Positions 50,399 through 59,884 of a stretch of 64,000 nucleotides of DNA are shown here, piece by piece; positions within the stretch are counted from its first letter, which is position 1; each line of letters begins with the position of its first letter. The notes below the pieces were generated by a model. It saw only the letters and a list, made by a program, of their open reading frames with translations, was not told the origin of the DNA and did no database searches. The stretch spans positions 4,645 to 68,644 of the forward strand of contig CAYSDI010000005.1 in assembly GCA_964429745.1 (NCBI GenBank), given 5' to 3'. The DNA comes from WGOA01 sp964429745 (GTDB taxonomy: Bacteria > Bacteroidota > Bacteroidia > Chitinophagales > BACL12). The position numbers and the translations under genes are program-made.

Positions 50399-51832
50399 AT
50401 GAGTAAATCACATGACAACGTATGGACCAATTGCCTCGAAATCATCAAGGACAACGTCAGCCAGCAAAGTTTTCGCACCTGGTTTGAGCCTATAAAGCCG
50501 GTTTCCCTCCACGAAAACATCCTGACCATCCAGGTTCCCAGCCAGTTCTTCTACGAATGGTTGGAAGAGCACTACGTTAGTCTGCTGCGCAAGACCATTA
50601 AACGGGAGATGGGCAAAGAGGCGAAGCTGGAGTACCAGATCATCGTTGAAGGAGGTTCGGCCAGTGGCCGTCCTTATACAGTCAACTACCCCAACTACAA
50701 TTCAGGCGACTCGCAGAATCTGGAACTGGACCCGCCCATGGTCGTGGGCAATTCCATCAAGAACCCGTTCGTCATTCCAGGGCTCAAGAAGATCAACATT
50801 GACTCGCAGCTCAACCCGAACGCCAATTTTGAATCGTTTGTAGAAGGAGATTGCAACCGACTCGCCCGCTCTGCGGGGTACGCAGTGGCCGACAAGCCCG
50901 GTACCACCGCTTTCAATCCGCTCGTGATTTATGGCGGTGTCGGTTTGGGCAAGACCCACCTTGCGCAGGCCATCGGCAACATGGTCAAGCAGAAGTACAA
51001 GAATAAAACGGTTCTGTACGTCAGCAGCGAGAAGTTCACCAACCAGTTCATTGATTCGCTTAAGAACAACTCGGTCAACGACTTCATCCACTTTTACCAA
51101 CTCATTGACGTCCTGATTATTGACGACATCCAGTTTTTTGCCAACAAGCAAAAGACGCAGGACATGTTCTTTCACATCTTCAACCATCTGCACCAGGAGA
51201 AGAAACAATTGATCCTTACCTCAGACCGCGCCCCCCGCGACCTGGAAGGAGTAGAGGAACGCCTGTTGTCCCGTTTCAAGTGGGGCTTGGCTGCAGACCT
51301 GACGGTGCCCGACTTTGAAACCCGACTAGCCATCCTGGAAAAGAAGATGTATGCCGACGGCATCGAACTACCCCGGGAAGTGGTGGAATTTGTGGCCTAC
51401 AACATCAACTCTAATGTACGCGAGTTGGAAGGTGCACTGATCTCTTTGTTGGCGCAGGCGTCACTGAACAAAAAGGAAATTGACCTGGACCTGGCCAAAA
51501 AGATTATCAAGAATTTTGTCAAGAGCATCAGTCGCGAAGTTTCCATTGACTTCATCCAGAAAACGGTCTGCGAGTATTTTGACGTTCCGGTAGAAAAGCT
51601 TCGCGAGAAGACGCGAAAACGTCAGGTAGTCCAGGCACGTCAACTGTCCATGTTCCTGGCCAAGCATTTTACCAAAAACTCGCTCAAGGTCATTGGCAAG
51701 CACTTTGGAGGCCGGGATCACAGCACGGTCATTCACTCCTGCCAGGCCGTCCAAAACCTGATGGATACGGATGGCAAGTTCAAAGACAGCGTCTCTGATA
51801 TCCAGAAGAAGATTCAGATGAGCATTAGCTGA
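50399..51832 (+). CDS. dnaA: Chromosomal replication initiator protein DnaA
   Basis: A 477-residue replication initiator. Domain I (about 1-90) has VWTNCLEIIKDNVSQQSFRTWFEPI. AAA+ domain III has NPLVIYGGVGLGKTHLAQAIGN (Walker A), IDVLIIDDIQFFANKQKTQ (Walker B), LILTSDRAPRDLEGVEERLLSRFKWGLAADL (sensor 1/box VII) and NVRELEGALISL (sensor 2). The C-terminal DNA-binding domain ends with LAKHFTKNSLKVIGKHFGGRDHSTVIHSCQAV, the DnaA signature. Length and order are canonical. It stands alone here; dnaN is not downstream, which is usual in Bacteroidota. Confidence 0.98.
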   Translation: MSKSHDNVWTNCLEIIKDNVSQQSFRTWFEPIKPVSLHENILTIQVPSQFFYEWLEEHYVSLLRKTIKREMGKEAKLEYQIIVEGGSASGRPYTVNYPNYNSGDSQNLELDPPMVVGNSIKNPFVIPGLKKINIDSQLNPNANFESFVEGDCNRLARSAGYAVADKPGTTAFNPLVIYGGVGLGKTHLAQAIGNMVKQKYKNKTVLYVSSEKFTNQFIDSLKNNSVNDFIHFYQLIDVLIIDDIQFFANKQKTQDMFFHIFNHLHQEKKQLILTSDRAPRDLEGVEERLLSRFKWGLAADLTVPDFETRLAILEKKMYADGIELPREVVEFVAYNINSNVRELEGALISLLAQASLNKKEIDLDLAKKIIKNFVKSISREVSIDFIQKTVCEYFDVPVEKLREKTRKRQVVQARQLSMFLAKHFTKNSLKVIGKHFGGRDHSTVIHSCQAVQNLMDTDGKFKDSVSDIQKKIQMSIS

Positions 51833-52119
51833 CGGGCATTTGTCTTCAACATTTTCAAGCAGCAGTTTGCTGTGTCCCTTCTTTTGCTGGGCTAGCAGAA
51901 CGGCTAAGTCAACGATGCCTGGTACGCCTCATGAAGTAAGTTAATGTTTGGAGTCATCTTCCGTAAACTTCCCTTGTAAAGAGTGATTAGACATATACTT
52001 TATAAATTGCCTTATGGCTGGTTGGGGAAATATTTCGTAGTTTAGCTGTATCTCCATTTTATTCAGATGTCTCACTTGGTCTAAGGCAATACAGCCTTGG
52101 TAAGGTTTACGCTGTTTTT

Positions 52120-53598
52120 ATGAGCGTTGATGTCTGGTCCAAAACAATTTTTTTGATCAGCACACTCGACATAATTATATTTATAGCATACATTTTATTG
52201 ATGCTTGGCGTGGGGTATCACTTTTACCGCAGCAATGAATCGGAAGAGGACTATTTCATAGGCGGACGCAGCATGGGCCCCTGGCACATTGGGTTTTCAG
52301 TGGTAGCAACCGATGTTGGTGGCGGTTTCTCCATTGGGCTTGGAGGGCTGGGTTTTACCATGGGAATTGCTGGTTCCTGGATGTTGTTCACCGGATTACT
52401 GGGCGCATGGCTGGCTGCTTGTTTACTCATCCCAAGGGTTTACCGGCTGTCTGGGTTTTCCAAACTGAGCACCTTCCCCCAAATTTTCCAAAATCTGTTT
52501 GGCAAGTGGCCGGCTTTTCTGGCTGCTGTGATTTCTCTGATAGGATACCTGGGCTTTACCAGCTCCCAGCTCTTAGCAGGCGCTAAATTAGCCTCCGGTA
52601 CATTCCCAGGTTTCGGCCTTGTTCAGGCGTTGCTGCTGATGGGAATCATCGCTGTGGTCTATACCGTCATGGGCGGAATAAAGGCGGTCATTTACACCGA
52701 CACAATTCAATGGATTATACTTTTGGCAGGGCTGATCTTTATCGGGCTGCCCATGGGGTTTATCGCCGTTGGAGGAATGTCAGGAATACAGGCAGCACTG
52801 CCGGCGAGAATGCTTAGTCTGGGAAACATAAGTCTTGTTCAGATTATCAATTGGGCCATTACCATCATTCCTATCTGGTTTATTGGGATGACCTTGTACC
52901 AGCGCATTTACGCGAGCCGAGATGAACAATCAGCAAAAAAGGCCTGGTATATAGCAGGACTTTTTGAATGGCCGGTCATGGCATTTCTCGGGGTTAGTTT
53001 GGGTCTTTTGGCGCGTGTTGCCGCAGAGCAGGGAATGTTTGAAGCATTGGGATACGGGGTAGGGGCATTACCGGATCCTGAGATAGGTTTGCCAATGTTG
53101 TTGAGTACTATTTTGCCTAGTGGCTTGCTAGGCCTAATGATGGCGGCCTACTTTTCTGCCATTCTGTCAACAGCAGACAGCTGCCTGATGGCGGCAGCAG
53201 GCAACTTGACCACAGACATCCTGCCCTTTCTCCGCAAAGGAAAGACAGGAAGAACGCTAGCCTGTTCCCAATGGGCGACCTTGATTTTGGGGATTCTGGC
53301 TTTGGGGATTGCCCTGTACCTGGAGAGTGTTTTGGAACTGATGTTGCTCTCTTATGCGTTTATGGTATCTGGGTTATTGATTCCACTTGTTGCCGGACTT
53401 TTCTTCAAAAAGGCCAATGCTACGGCAGCCATAGGAGCTATGGTGGCAGGAGGAGCAGTGACCATCGTTCTAACGCTAGCGAAAGTTGCCCTACCCTATG
53501 GCTTTGATCCCATTTTGTTTGGCCTGATAAGCTCCATAGGTGCATACACGATCCTGTACAAGGCCAATCAGTTAAAATCAAATTATGAAAATTCTTAG
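52120..53598 (+). CDS. Sodium:solute symporter (SSS family)
   Basis: A 492-residue integral membrane protein of the SSS family (LeuT fold), about 13 transmembrane helices. The conserved opening reads LLMLGVGYHFYRSNESEEDYFIGGRSMGPW, and the sodium-site helix FSVVATDVGGGFSIGLGGLGF. Next comes MGGIKAVIYTDTIQWIILLAG, then YFSAILSTADSCLMAAAGNL with the conserved Ser pair at the Na2 site. The solute is unknown; the downstream racemases and amidohydrolase point to an amino acid or acylated amino acid. It is first gene of an operon in which every junction overlaps (14 bp with the next gene). A 287-bp spacer with no clear promoter box separates it from dnaA. Confidence 0.92.
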   Translation: MSVDVWSKTIFLISTLDIIIFIAYILLMLGVGYHFYRSNESEEDYFIGGRSMGPWHIGFSVVATDVGGGFSIGLGGLGFTMGIAGSWMLFTGLLGAWLAACLLIPRVYRLSGFSKLSTFPQIFQNLFGKWPAFLAAVISLIGYLGFTSSQLLAGAKLASGTFPGFGLVQALLLMGIIAVVYTVMGGIKAVIYTDTIQWIILLAGLIFIGLPMGFIAVGGMSGIQAALPARMLSLGNISLVQIINWAITIIPIWFIGMTLYQRIYASRDEQSAKKAWYIAGLFEWPVMAFLGVSLGLLARVAAEQGMFEALGYGVGALPDPEIGLPMLLSTILPSGLLGLMMAAYFSAILSTADSCLMAAAGNLTTDILPFLRKGKTGRTLACSQWATLILGILALGIALYLESVLELMLLSYAFMVSGLLIPLVAGLFFKKANATAAIGAMVAGGAVTIVLTLAKVALPYGFDPILFGLISSIGAYTILYKANQLKSNYENS

Positions 53599-54010
53599 TT
53601 ATACAACCCAGGCAGAACTCGACGACTCCGTAGCCGTCATTGTCGATTTCTTATTCAGTAGACTGGAGAACTTTGGCGATTCCAAGGTAGACATTGGAAA
53701 ATGCCTCCAGTATGTCTTCGACCGGGGGGGCTCTATCACGATTGGTCGGTTGAACAGTCAAATAGCTGGAATTGTCGTGGTTAATGAAACCGGCATGAGT
53801 GGGTTTATCCCCGAAAACTTTTTGGTCTATGTGGCTGTAGAACAGTCCTTACGTGGCCAGGGCATTGGAAGACAATTAATGCAATACGTCATCGACAACA
53901 CGAAGGGCAGTATAGCGCTGCACGTAGAGCCGGAAAATACGGCGCGAAAACTCTATGAAAAACTGGGATTCACCTACAAGTACCTTGAAATGCGATTGCA
54001 CAAGCCATGA
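53585..54010 (+). CDS. GNAT-family N-acetyltransferase
   Basis: A 141-residue acetyl-CoA-dependent acyltransferase. Motif A is visible as FLVYVAVEQSLRGQGIGRQLMQYVI (RGQGIG pyrophosphate loop), motif B as ALHVEPENTARKLYEKLGFTYKYLEM. No partner domain. It overlaps the symporter gene by 14 bp and the amidohydrolase by 4 bp (ATGA), so it belongs to the five-gene unit. In that setting, N-acetylation of an amino acid, the reverse of what an M20 deacylase does, is a reasonable guess; the substrate is not known. Confidence 0.88.
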   Translation: MKILSYTTQAELDDSVAVIVDFLFSRLENFGDSKVDIGKCLQYVFDRGGSITIGRLNSQIAGIVVVNETGMSGFIPENFLVYVAVEQSLRGQGIGRQLMQYVIDNTKGSIALHVEPENTARKLYEKLGFTYKYLEMRLHKP

Positions 54011-55161
54011 TCAGCCGGGCAACTGTTGAGGTATTGACAGAACTGCGTCAAAAACTGCATCAACATGCGGAGTTATCCGGTGCAGAGTTCAAAACTCAGC
54101 AGATCATTCGCGGGTTTCTGGAGCAAAACTGCCCTTCCGCCGCTGTTACACCTATTGCGGAAACAGGATTGTTGGTTTCGTTTTCTACAACCGAATCTGG
54201 CCCAGGACTTTTGTTCCGATCAGACATAGATGCACTGCCCATTCTGGATCGCATTGACGCTGATTATCGTTCCCTCCAAAACGGTGTAGGCCACAAGTGT
54301 GGACACGACGGGCACGCCACCATCCTGTGCGGTCTTGCCTTGCATTTGCACGAGCACCCTCCTGAGGCGGCTCGGGTGTCCCTCTTATTTCAGCCTGCCG
54401 AAGAAACGGGCGAAGGGGCAAAACGGGTCTTAGCAACACTGCTGCAGGATCAACAACTTTTCGATTTTGTCTTTGCCCTGCACAATATACCCGGTGAGGA
54501 ATTGGGCCGAGTGTTTTGTAAAGTCGGCCCAATCACCACCGCGGTCATTTCCATGATAATCACCTTGGAGGGACGCAGAGCCCATGCTGCGGAACCCTGG
54601 CATGCCATCAATCCTTCCCTTGCCATCGGGAACATATTGGCGGCAGCGCACTCCTTGGAGGAGCAAAACAAGCACTCGGATAATTTCGCAATTGTTACAC
54701 CGGTTTACCTTCGGGTCGGGAGTCCGGATTACGGCATTTCCCCGGCAGATGCTGAACTGCACTTTACCCTTCGGTGCAAAGAAAGTCGATTGCTGGATGA
54801 GAAGGTGAACAAATTTCGAACCCTGGTCAACGACATTGCCCAACAGGCAAATCTGAGCGTGGATTACCACTATCTGCAGGCTTTTGAACCCTGCATTAAC
54901 GAGCAAAAGGCAGTGGCGATGATCGCTGATGCAGCTGCTGGGGCAGCCCTTTCCCTTACCGAAATGGAAAGTTCCTTTAGCTGGGGTGAAGATTTTGGGT
55001 TGTTTACTCAGCATTTTAAAGGGGCATTGTTTGGAATAGGCGCAGGGGAAACGGTGGCACAGCTCCATGATGAAACCTATGATTTCCCGGATGCCCTGAT
55101 CGCACCGGCTGTTGAAATGTTCAAAGCCATTTTAAAAAGCACTGCGACGTATCATGTTTGA
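54007..55161 (+). CDS. M20 (M20D-type) amidohydrolase
   Basis: A 384-residue metal-dependent amidohydrolase of the aminoacylase / hippurate hydrolase / IAA-amino-acid hydrolase group. Metal ligands: GHKCGHDGHATILCGLALHL (Cys, His), LLFQPAEETGEGAKRVL (catalytic Glu pair), FALHNIPGEELG (His). The last His is probably in AQLHDETYDFPD. A lid/dimerisation domain sits in the middle (about 180-290: IITLEGRRAHAAEPWHAINPS). Such enzymes cleave N-acyl or amide groups from amino acids. It overlaps the GNAT gene by 4 bp and the racemase gene by 8 bp, so a joint role in amino-acid acyl chemistry is likely. Confidence 0.9.
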   Translation: MISRATVEVLTELRQKLHQHAELSGAEFKTQQIIRGFLEQNCPSAAVTPIAETGLLVSFSTTESGPGLLFRSDIDALPILDRIDADYRSLQNGVGHKCGHDGHATILCGLALHLHEHPPEAARVSLLFQPAEETGEGAKRVLATLLQDQQLFDFVFALHNIPGEELGRVFCKVGPITTAVISMIITLEGRRAHAAEPWHAINPSLAIGNILAAAHSLEEQNKHSDNFAIVTPVYLRVGSPDYGISPADAELHFTLRCKESRLLDEKVNKFRTLVNDIAQQANLSVDYHYLQAFEPCINEQKAVAMIADAAAGAALSLTEMESSFSWGEDFGLFTQHFKGALFGIGAGETVAQLHDETYDFPDALIAPAVEMFKAILKSTATYHV

Positions 55162-56326
55162 TCCTTCCTTCATAGAACTCAATTTTAACCACCTTAAGTC
55201 CAATCGTCAATTCTTATCGACGCTCTGTGGCCAGCCATGTGAACTTTCCATGGTGGTGAAAGGCAATGCTTATGGGCACGGTGTTCGCGAGTTAGTGCAG
55301 ATGGCCGGGCACTGCGGGGTGAATCATTTTTCAGTATACAGCGCCGATGAAGCAGTAGAAGTTTTCGAAGCCACAGATGGACGGCCCGATATCATGATCA
55401 TGGGCAGCATAGATAACGATGCCATTGGGTGGGCCATTCACAATAAGATAAGTTTTTATATTTTTGATCAGGAGCGGTTGGAGCGCGCGATCAATATGGC
55501 GAAAGGGCTAAAATCTAAAGTTAGTATCCATCTGGAATTGGAAACAGGGATGAATAGGACCGGGATGGATAAAGTGGGGTTGAACAAAGCACTCAAGCAC
55601 ATCAAGTTAAATGCGGAGTACGTACATATTGTAGGCACGTGCACCCACCTAGCGGGTGCAGAGAATGCGCGAAATTTTGATCGAATTCACAACCAGATCA
55701 AAACGTTTCACACGTTGCACCAACTTTTTTTTCAACACCAGGTCGATTCGGGTATAACACATACCAGTTGCTCCGCCGGGATGCTCAATTTTCCGGAGTA
55801 CAATTTTGACATGGTGCGCGCCGGTATTCTGCACTACGGTTTTTGGCCCAACGAACAGACCCGGCATGCCTTCTTGACAAAGACAGGCCTGGAGCACAGT
55901 CCGCTGAAGCGTGTCATTTCTTGGAAAAGCCACATTATGGCGGTGCAACAAGTCAAGAAGGATGAATGGATAGGGTACGGCGAGAGCTACAGAGCGGAGC
56001 GCAATTCGCGCATAGCTGTGGTGCCAGTTGGCTATTCACACGGTTTTGATCGCTCGTTGAGCAATCTAGGAAGTGTTCTCATTCGGGGTGTCGCTGCACC
56101 AGTAGTTGGCATTGTCAATATGAATTGTATTTCAGTGGATGTAACGAAATGCTATGGTGCGGAACCTGGGGACGAGGTGGTGCTGATTGGCACCCAGGGC
56201 GGCGCAGAAATTTCGGTGAGTTCCTTCAGTGAAACGCTGCATGTACTCAACTACGAACTGTTGACTCGTTTGCCCCGTACCATTCCCCGAAAAATTATCA
56301 ACAATGGCTTACCTCACCCTTCATAA
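55154..56326 (+). CDS. Alanine racemase family protein
   Basis: A 390-residue fold-type III PLP racemase. The PLP Lys is in LSMVVKGNAYGHGVREL (family norm VKADAYGHG). The second base Tyr is in WIGYGESYRAERNSRIAVVPVGYSHGFDRSL, and MVRAGILHYGFWPNE and GIVNMNCISVDVT are typical. Two-domain Alr architecture with C-terminal beta domain, so length is normal (about 370-390). The cell-wall alanine racemase of Bacteroidota is often fused to MurF or sits elsewhere, so this copy, in an operon with a symporter, acetyltransferase, amidohydrolase and second racemase, may act on another amino acid. It overlaps the next gene by 23 bp. Confidence 0.88.
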   Translation: MFDPSFIELNFNHLKSNRQFLSTLCGQPCELSMVVKGNAYGHGVRELVQMAGHCGVNHFSVYSADEAVEVFEATDGRPDIMIMGSIDNDAIGWAIHNKISFYIFDQERLERAINMAKGLKSKVSIHLELETGMNRTGMDKVGLNKALKHIKLNAEYVHIVGTCTHLAGAENARNFDRIHNQIKTFHTLHQLFFQHQVDSGITHTSCSAGMLNFPEYNFDMVRAGILHYGFWPNEQTRHAFLTKTGLEHSPLKRVISWKSHIMAVQQVKKDEWIGYGESYRAERNSRIAVVPVGYSHGFDRSLSNLGSVLIRGVAAPVVGIVNMNCISVDVTKCYGAEPGDEVVLIGTQGGAEISVSSFSETLHVLNYELLTRLPRTIPRKIINNGLPHPS

Positions 56327-57374
56327 AGAGAATCTCACCAGGAACTACGCGTTTTTGTACAATCAATTTCAGCGCCGAGGCATCGCTTGGGCGGTAGTGA
56401 CCAAGCTCTTGTGCGGAAACAAGGAGTACCTGCGATTAATTTCAGCTTTAGGGGCCACCGAAGTATGCGATTCCCGTGTCAGCAACTTGCGCCTGATTAA
56501 GGAAATTAGCCCTGAAATCCAAACGGTTTACATCAAACCTCCCGCAAAGCGCAGTATAGCTAGTGTGATCCGCTATGCAGATGCTAGTTTCAATACGGAA
56601 ATTCAAACCATCAAATGGCTTTCGAAAGAGGCAGTTGCACAAAACAAGTTGCACAAAGTGATCATTATGATCGAGTTGGGCGATTTGCGCGAAGGGGTTA
56701 TGGGCGAAGAGCTCGTTGGGTTTTACGAGTCAGTATTTGAGCTTCCCAACATTCGGGTCACGGCCATAGGATCCAACCTCAATTGCTTGCATGGGGTCAT
56801 GCCCTCCGAAGACAAACTCATTCAGCTCAGCCTCTATAAGCAACTTATTGAAGCCAAGTTCAATCGGGACATTTCCTGGGTTACCGGCGGAACATCGGTG
56901 GTGTTGCCCATGATGCTGCGCGGCCAATTGCCCAAAGGCATCAATCACTTTCGCATTGGTGAATCGTTGTTTTTTGGCAAAAATATAGTTGACAATGATG
57001 TACTGCCTGGCATGTCAGACGATGTGTTCAAACTTTACGCAGAAATTATTGAGTTGCACGTAAAACCAGTAATTCCCATCGGTATCCTCGAAGCAAATCC
57101 AAGCGGTGTCATCTATGAGCCCAATGAAGAAGATTATGGAAGAACCGCTACCCGTGCTATTCTCGACATAGGGCTGTTGGATATTTCCCCGGATTTTCTG
57201 ATCCCTGACGATGAGAACATTAAAATTTTAGGGGCCAGCTCTGATATGCTGGTCATCGATTTAGGCGAACAACAACCAGGCTACAAAGTAGGCGATTTAG
57301 TGTCGTTCAGCCTTCGATACATGGGAGCATTGGGAGTCATGAACTCCAAGTACATTGATAAACGAATAGTCTGA
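56304..57374 (+). CDS. Ornithine racemase/YhfX-like PLP enzyme
   Basis: A 356-residue PLP barrel enzyme of the alanine/ornithine racemase group. Diagnostic stretches: GIAWAVVTKLLCGNKEYLRL (PLP Lys in VTK-CG), ALGATEVCDSRVSNLRLIKEI, KVIIMIELGDLREGVMGEEL, GSNLNCLHGVMPSEDK, SWVTGGTSVVLPMM, HFRIGESLFFGKNI and ILGASSDMLVIDLGE near the end. These match what I recall of clostridial ornithine racemase. The exact substrate (ornithine, lysine, another amino acid) cannot be fixed. It overlaps the alanine racemase gene by 23 bp and is the last gene of the operon, 46 bp before a strong terminator. Confidence 0.85.
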   Translation: MAYLTLHKENLTRNYAFLYNQFQRRGIAWAVVTKLLCGNKEYLRLISALGATEVCDSRVSNLRLIKEISPEIQTVYIKPPAKRSIASVIRYADASFNTEIQTIKWLSKEAVAQNKLHKVIIMIELGDLREGVMGEELVGFYESVFELPNIRVTAIGSNLNCLHGVMPSEDKLIQLSLYKQLIEAKFNRDISWVTGGTSVVLPMMLRGQLPKGINHFRIGESLFFGKNIVDNDVLPGMSDDVFKLYAEIIELHVKPVIPIGILEANPSGVIYEPNEEDYGRTATRAILDIGLLDISPDFLIPDDENIKILGASSDMLVIDLGEQQPGYKVGDLVSFSLRYMGALGVMNSKYIDKRIV

Positions 57375-57420
57375 AGTAGCATCATCTTCACAATTTTCGC
57401 GGCAGAACGCTAGGCGCAAA

Positions 57421-57456
57421 AAGAAGAAAGCCACTCGCGAGAGTGGCTTTCTTCTT
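57421..57456. terminator. Bidirectional hairpin terminator
   Basis: Perfect 16-bp stem AAGAAGAAAGCCACTC / GAGTGGCTTTCTTCTT with a GCGA loop. Runs of A before and T after allow it to serve both the racemase operon (plus) and the T9SS protein gene (minus, ends 57494). Confidence 0.95.
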
Positions 57457-57493
57457 TTAAGCGATCATCAGGCCTAAGCCTGCGTGTAGTTGA

Positions 57494-59647
57494 TTAGTGT
57501 TGGACCACCACCATTTGTGGAGTCTCGATGCTGCCACCGTGCAAGAGGTACATACCATTGGGAATGTTTTGCACATCAAACGACATCGTGTTCGCACCTT
57601 CCAATACCTGCGTGTTCCAGGTAGCCAGGGTACGACCGCTCAGGTCGGTTAATTGGATGGGCAGTTCAGCAACAACAGAGCTGGTCCATACCAGATTCAA
57701 GGTGCTGGAAACCGGGTTGCTGACCTGCATCGAAGCGGTGCGCAGGGCAGGTACACTGAAGAGTGCTACAGATGAATACGGCGTCAGACTAGCTGGGGTC
57801 AAGTCGCAACCACAAGCTACGGCCCACTTGTAGGTGGCGCCAGCTTCCAGTCGAGCATAGGGAATAAAGGTTGAAGACACTTCGGCACCGGGAACGCGAA
57901 TCTTTGTTGGAGCCGAACCCACCTTAGCACCTTGCACCAAACAACCCAGAGACTGGGATAGTGGGTTCCAGTTTAGGGTAACACCGGCACCACCGATAGT
58001 TGAAGATAGCCCGGAGGGAGCCGTGGAATTGTCACAGCCTAGCGGTGGTAGACCGAAGTAGATGTCATCCCACAGGTAAATCTTTTCACCAGCGGTGTTG
58101 CCGTCAACACCAAAGTTGAAGAATACCGAAGCTTTTGTGAAGCTGTAGGAAGGGTTCAGAATAGCTGTTCCGGTAACTTCGTTGTTGAAGTCAAACACGA
58201 GCGTTTCCCACCCGTTGGCTACCGTGTTGATCACATCGGTTTCCACGCTGCGGGTAGGATCGGTGGCATCTTCAATTTTCAAGCGAACTACAATACCGGC
58301 ATTCGGCGAGTAAACGCGGATGCTCATTGTGCTTTCGGTAAACGTAACTGGAATTGGGTTTGCGAATCCAGCCGTAGTAGACATGGTGGTACCGGCAAAG
58401 AACTGTGCGCCAGGGCCTTTGGTGGTGCGGGCAACGGTGTTGCCGGCATCTTCAGGATCTGCTGCGAGTACGGTGCTGTTTCCCTCGAAATCGGTCAGGG
58501 TATAATCCACGCCGGGCTCGTCGAAAGTGATGGGCAGGTCAATAAGGACAATGCCCGTTCCGCCGCCGCCGATGAACGCCACATTATCCCACAGGTAGGT
58601 CTTTTCACCAGCCGTGGCACCGTCGGTGCCAAAGTTGAAGAAAATAGAGGCCTTATTAAAGGTATAGCTGATGTTCAGGGCAGCTGTTCCAGGGGCTTCG
58701 TTGGCGAAATCAAAGATCAGCGTTTCCCAAGTGTTGGCCACTGTGGTTACGGCTTCGGTTTCTACGCTGCGTGTTGGGTCAGCGGCATCTTCAATTTTCA
58801 GGCGAACTGGAATGCCAGCATTGGGCGAAAGGACCCGTACGCTCATGCGAGTGTTGGCGTTGCTCATGGCAATTGGGCTTGCCAAACCAGCGGGCGTGGA
58901 CATCGTGGTGCCAGCCCAAAGCGGAGCGCTAACAGGCTTGGTGGTGCTCATGACGTTGTTGCCAGCGTCGAAGGGATCTGCGGTTAAGGCAGACATGTTG
59001 TCGCCAAAATCGGTCACCGTGTAATTCACGGCAGGGTTGTCCCAGGTGATGGGCAGGTCAATCGGGGCAAGCGTAAACACAAAATCGGTGACGATGTCAT
59101 CGTAGTAAGAGGTTACATCAGCACCAGTGCCTGGAGCGCCAAAGTCAAAGAACAGCACCACTTGAACGTAGTTGAACCCACTGGCAGCCGTAAATGGCGG
59201 TTCAATAGATCCCAAGGTCATGTTGAAGGATACTTCGACCCATTGGTTAATGGCCGTGACGGGCTGTGTTTGCAACCAGTTTGCGCCTCCATTGGTAGAG
59301 CCTTCCAGTTTCAGGGAAACTGAACCAACGTGGTCCATCCAAACTTTCATCCGAACCTGGTTGTTAATGGCCAAGTTAACCGGGGTGGCTGGAGCGGGAT
59401 TGCCAAAGCAGCCCGCAAAGGTCAGCGCGCAGCCGGTTTTAGTAAAGGATCCTACATTGGCACTGGTGTTCAGCCCCGAGGCATCCGGATTAGCCAGCAG
59501 GCCTGTGTTAGCACCGTCCAGGGTGCAGTTGCCGAAATAGGTGAACGGGTTGGTTGTTCCAGGGGTTTCGTGGTCAAGAATGACCGTTTGTCCCCATGTT
59601 GTCCAGGGTAGAAGCCCCAGAACAATCAGATAGCATAATTTTCTCAT
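57494..59647 (-). CDS. Secreted T9SS-sorted protein with duplicated beta-sandwich modules
   Basis: A 717-residue protein, start ATG 59647 giving signal peptide MRKLCYLIVLGLLPWTTWG; a further 18 residues upstream are unlikely. After an N-terminal beta module come two highly similar modules of about 165 residues, one starting IDLPITWDNPAVNYTVTDFG and the other IDLPITFDEPGVDYTLTDFE. Both contain SPNAGIVVRLKIEDATDPTR-like and KASIFFNFGTDGATAGEK-like stretches and resemble carbohydrate-binding modules of laminarinase-type proteins. A fibronectin-like domain and a sorting tail (LSGRTLATWNTQVLEGANTMSF, IPNGMYLLHG) follow. No catalytic domain is seen, so it may bind rather than cut glycans. The DNA of the two modules is also alike, indicating a recent duplication. 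Confidence 0.85.
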   Translation of the reverse strand: MRKLCYLIVLGLLPWTTWGQTVILDHETPGTTNPFTYFGNCTLDGANTGLLANPDASGLNTSANVGSFTKTGCALTFAGCFGNPAPATPVNLAINNQVRMKVWMDHVGSVSLKLEGSTNGGANWLQTQPVTAINQWVEVSFNMTLGSIEPPFTAASGFNYVQVVLFFDFGAPGTGADVTSYYDDIVTDFVFTLAPIDLPITWDNPAVNYTVTDFGDNMSALTADPFDAGNNVMSTTKPVSAPLWAGTTMSTPAGLASPIAMSNANTRMSVRVLSPNAGIPVRLKIEDAADPTRSVETEAVTTVANTWETLIFDFANEAPGTAALNISYTFNKASIFFNFGTDGATAGEKTYLWDNVAFIGGGGTGIVLIDLPITFDEPGVDYTLTDFEGNSTVLAADPEDAGNTVARTTKGPGAQFFAGTTMSTTAGFANPIPVTFTESTMSIRVYSPNAGIVVRLKIEDATDPTRSVETDVINTVANGWETLVFDFNNEVTGTAILNPSYSFTKASVFFNFGVDGNTAGEKIYLWDDIYFGLPPLGCDNSTAPSGLSSTIGGAGVTLNWNPLSQSLGCLVQGAKVGSAPTKIRVPGAEVSSTFIPYARLEAGATYKWAVACGCDLTPASLTPYSSVALFSVPALRTASMQVSNPVSSTLNLVWTSSVVAELPIQLTDLSGRTLATWNTQVLEGANTMSFDVQNIPNGMYLLHGGSIETPQMVVVQH

Positions 59648-59884
59648 GTTGGTAAAACTTTTTAAAACGTTTGTCCCAATGTCTTGAGAATCAGGATACA
59701 TCTTGACATATCGTCCTACATCATGACTACATCAGTTAATGTTTTTCTTTTAGAATACTGGCAACCGCTACACTATCACTACATCAGCGCCTGCAAAGCA
59801 CTTGCCAGACTACAGAAATTCGCAAAAAGCGAAAGGGCCACCCGAAGGTTGACGCATAGAAGCGGAAAAAAGCGGAGCCAAGAA

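Noticed and set aside
50226..50411. Small minus-strand frame (61 codons) just before dnaA
   Set aside because: No homology pattern, no start context, and it overlaps the dnaA start; it more likely lies in a regulatory or origin region.
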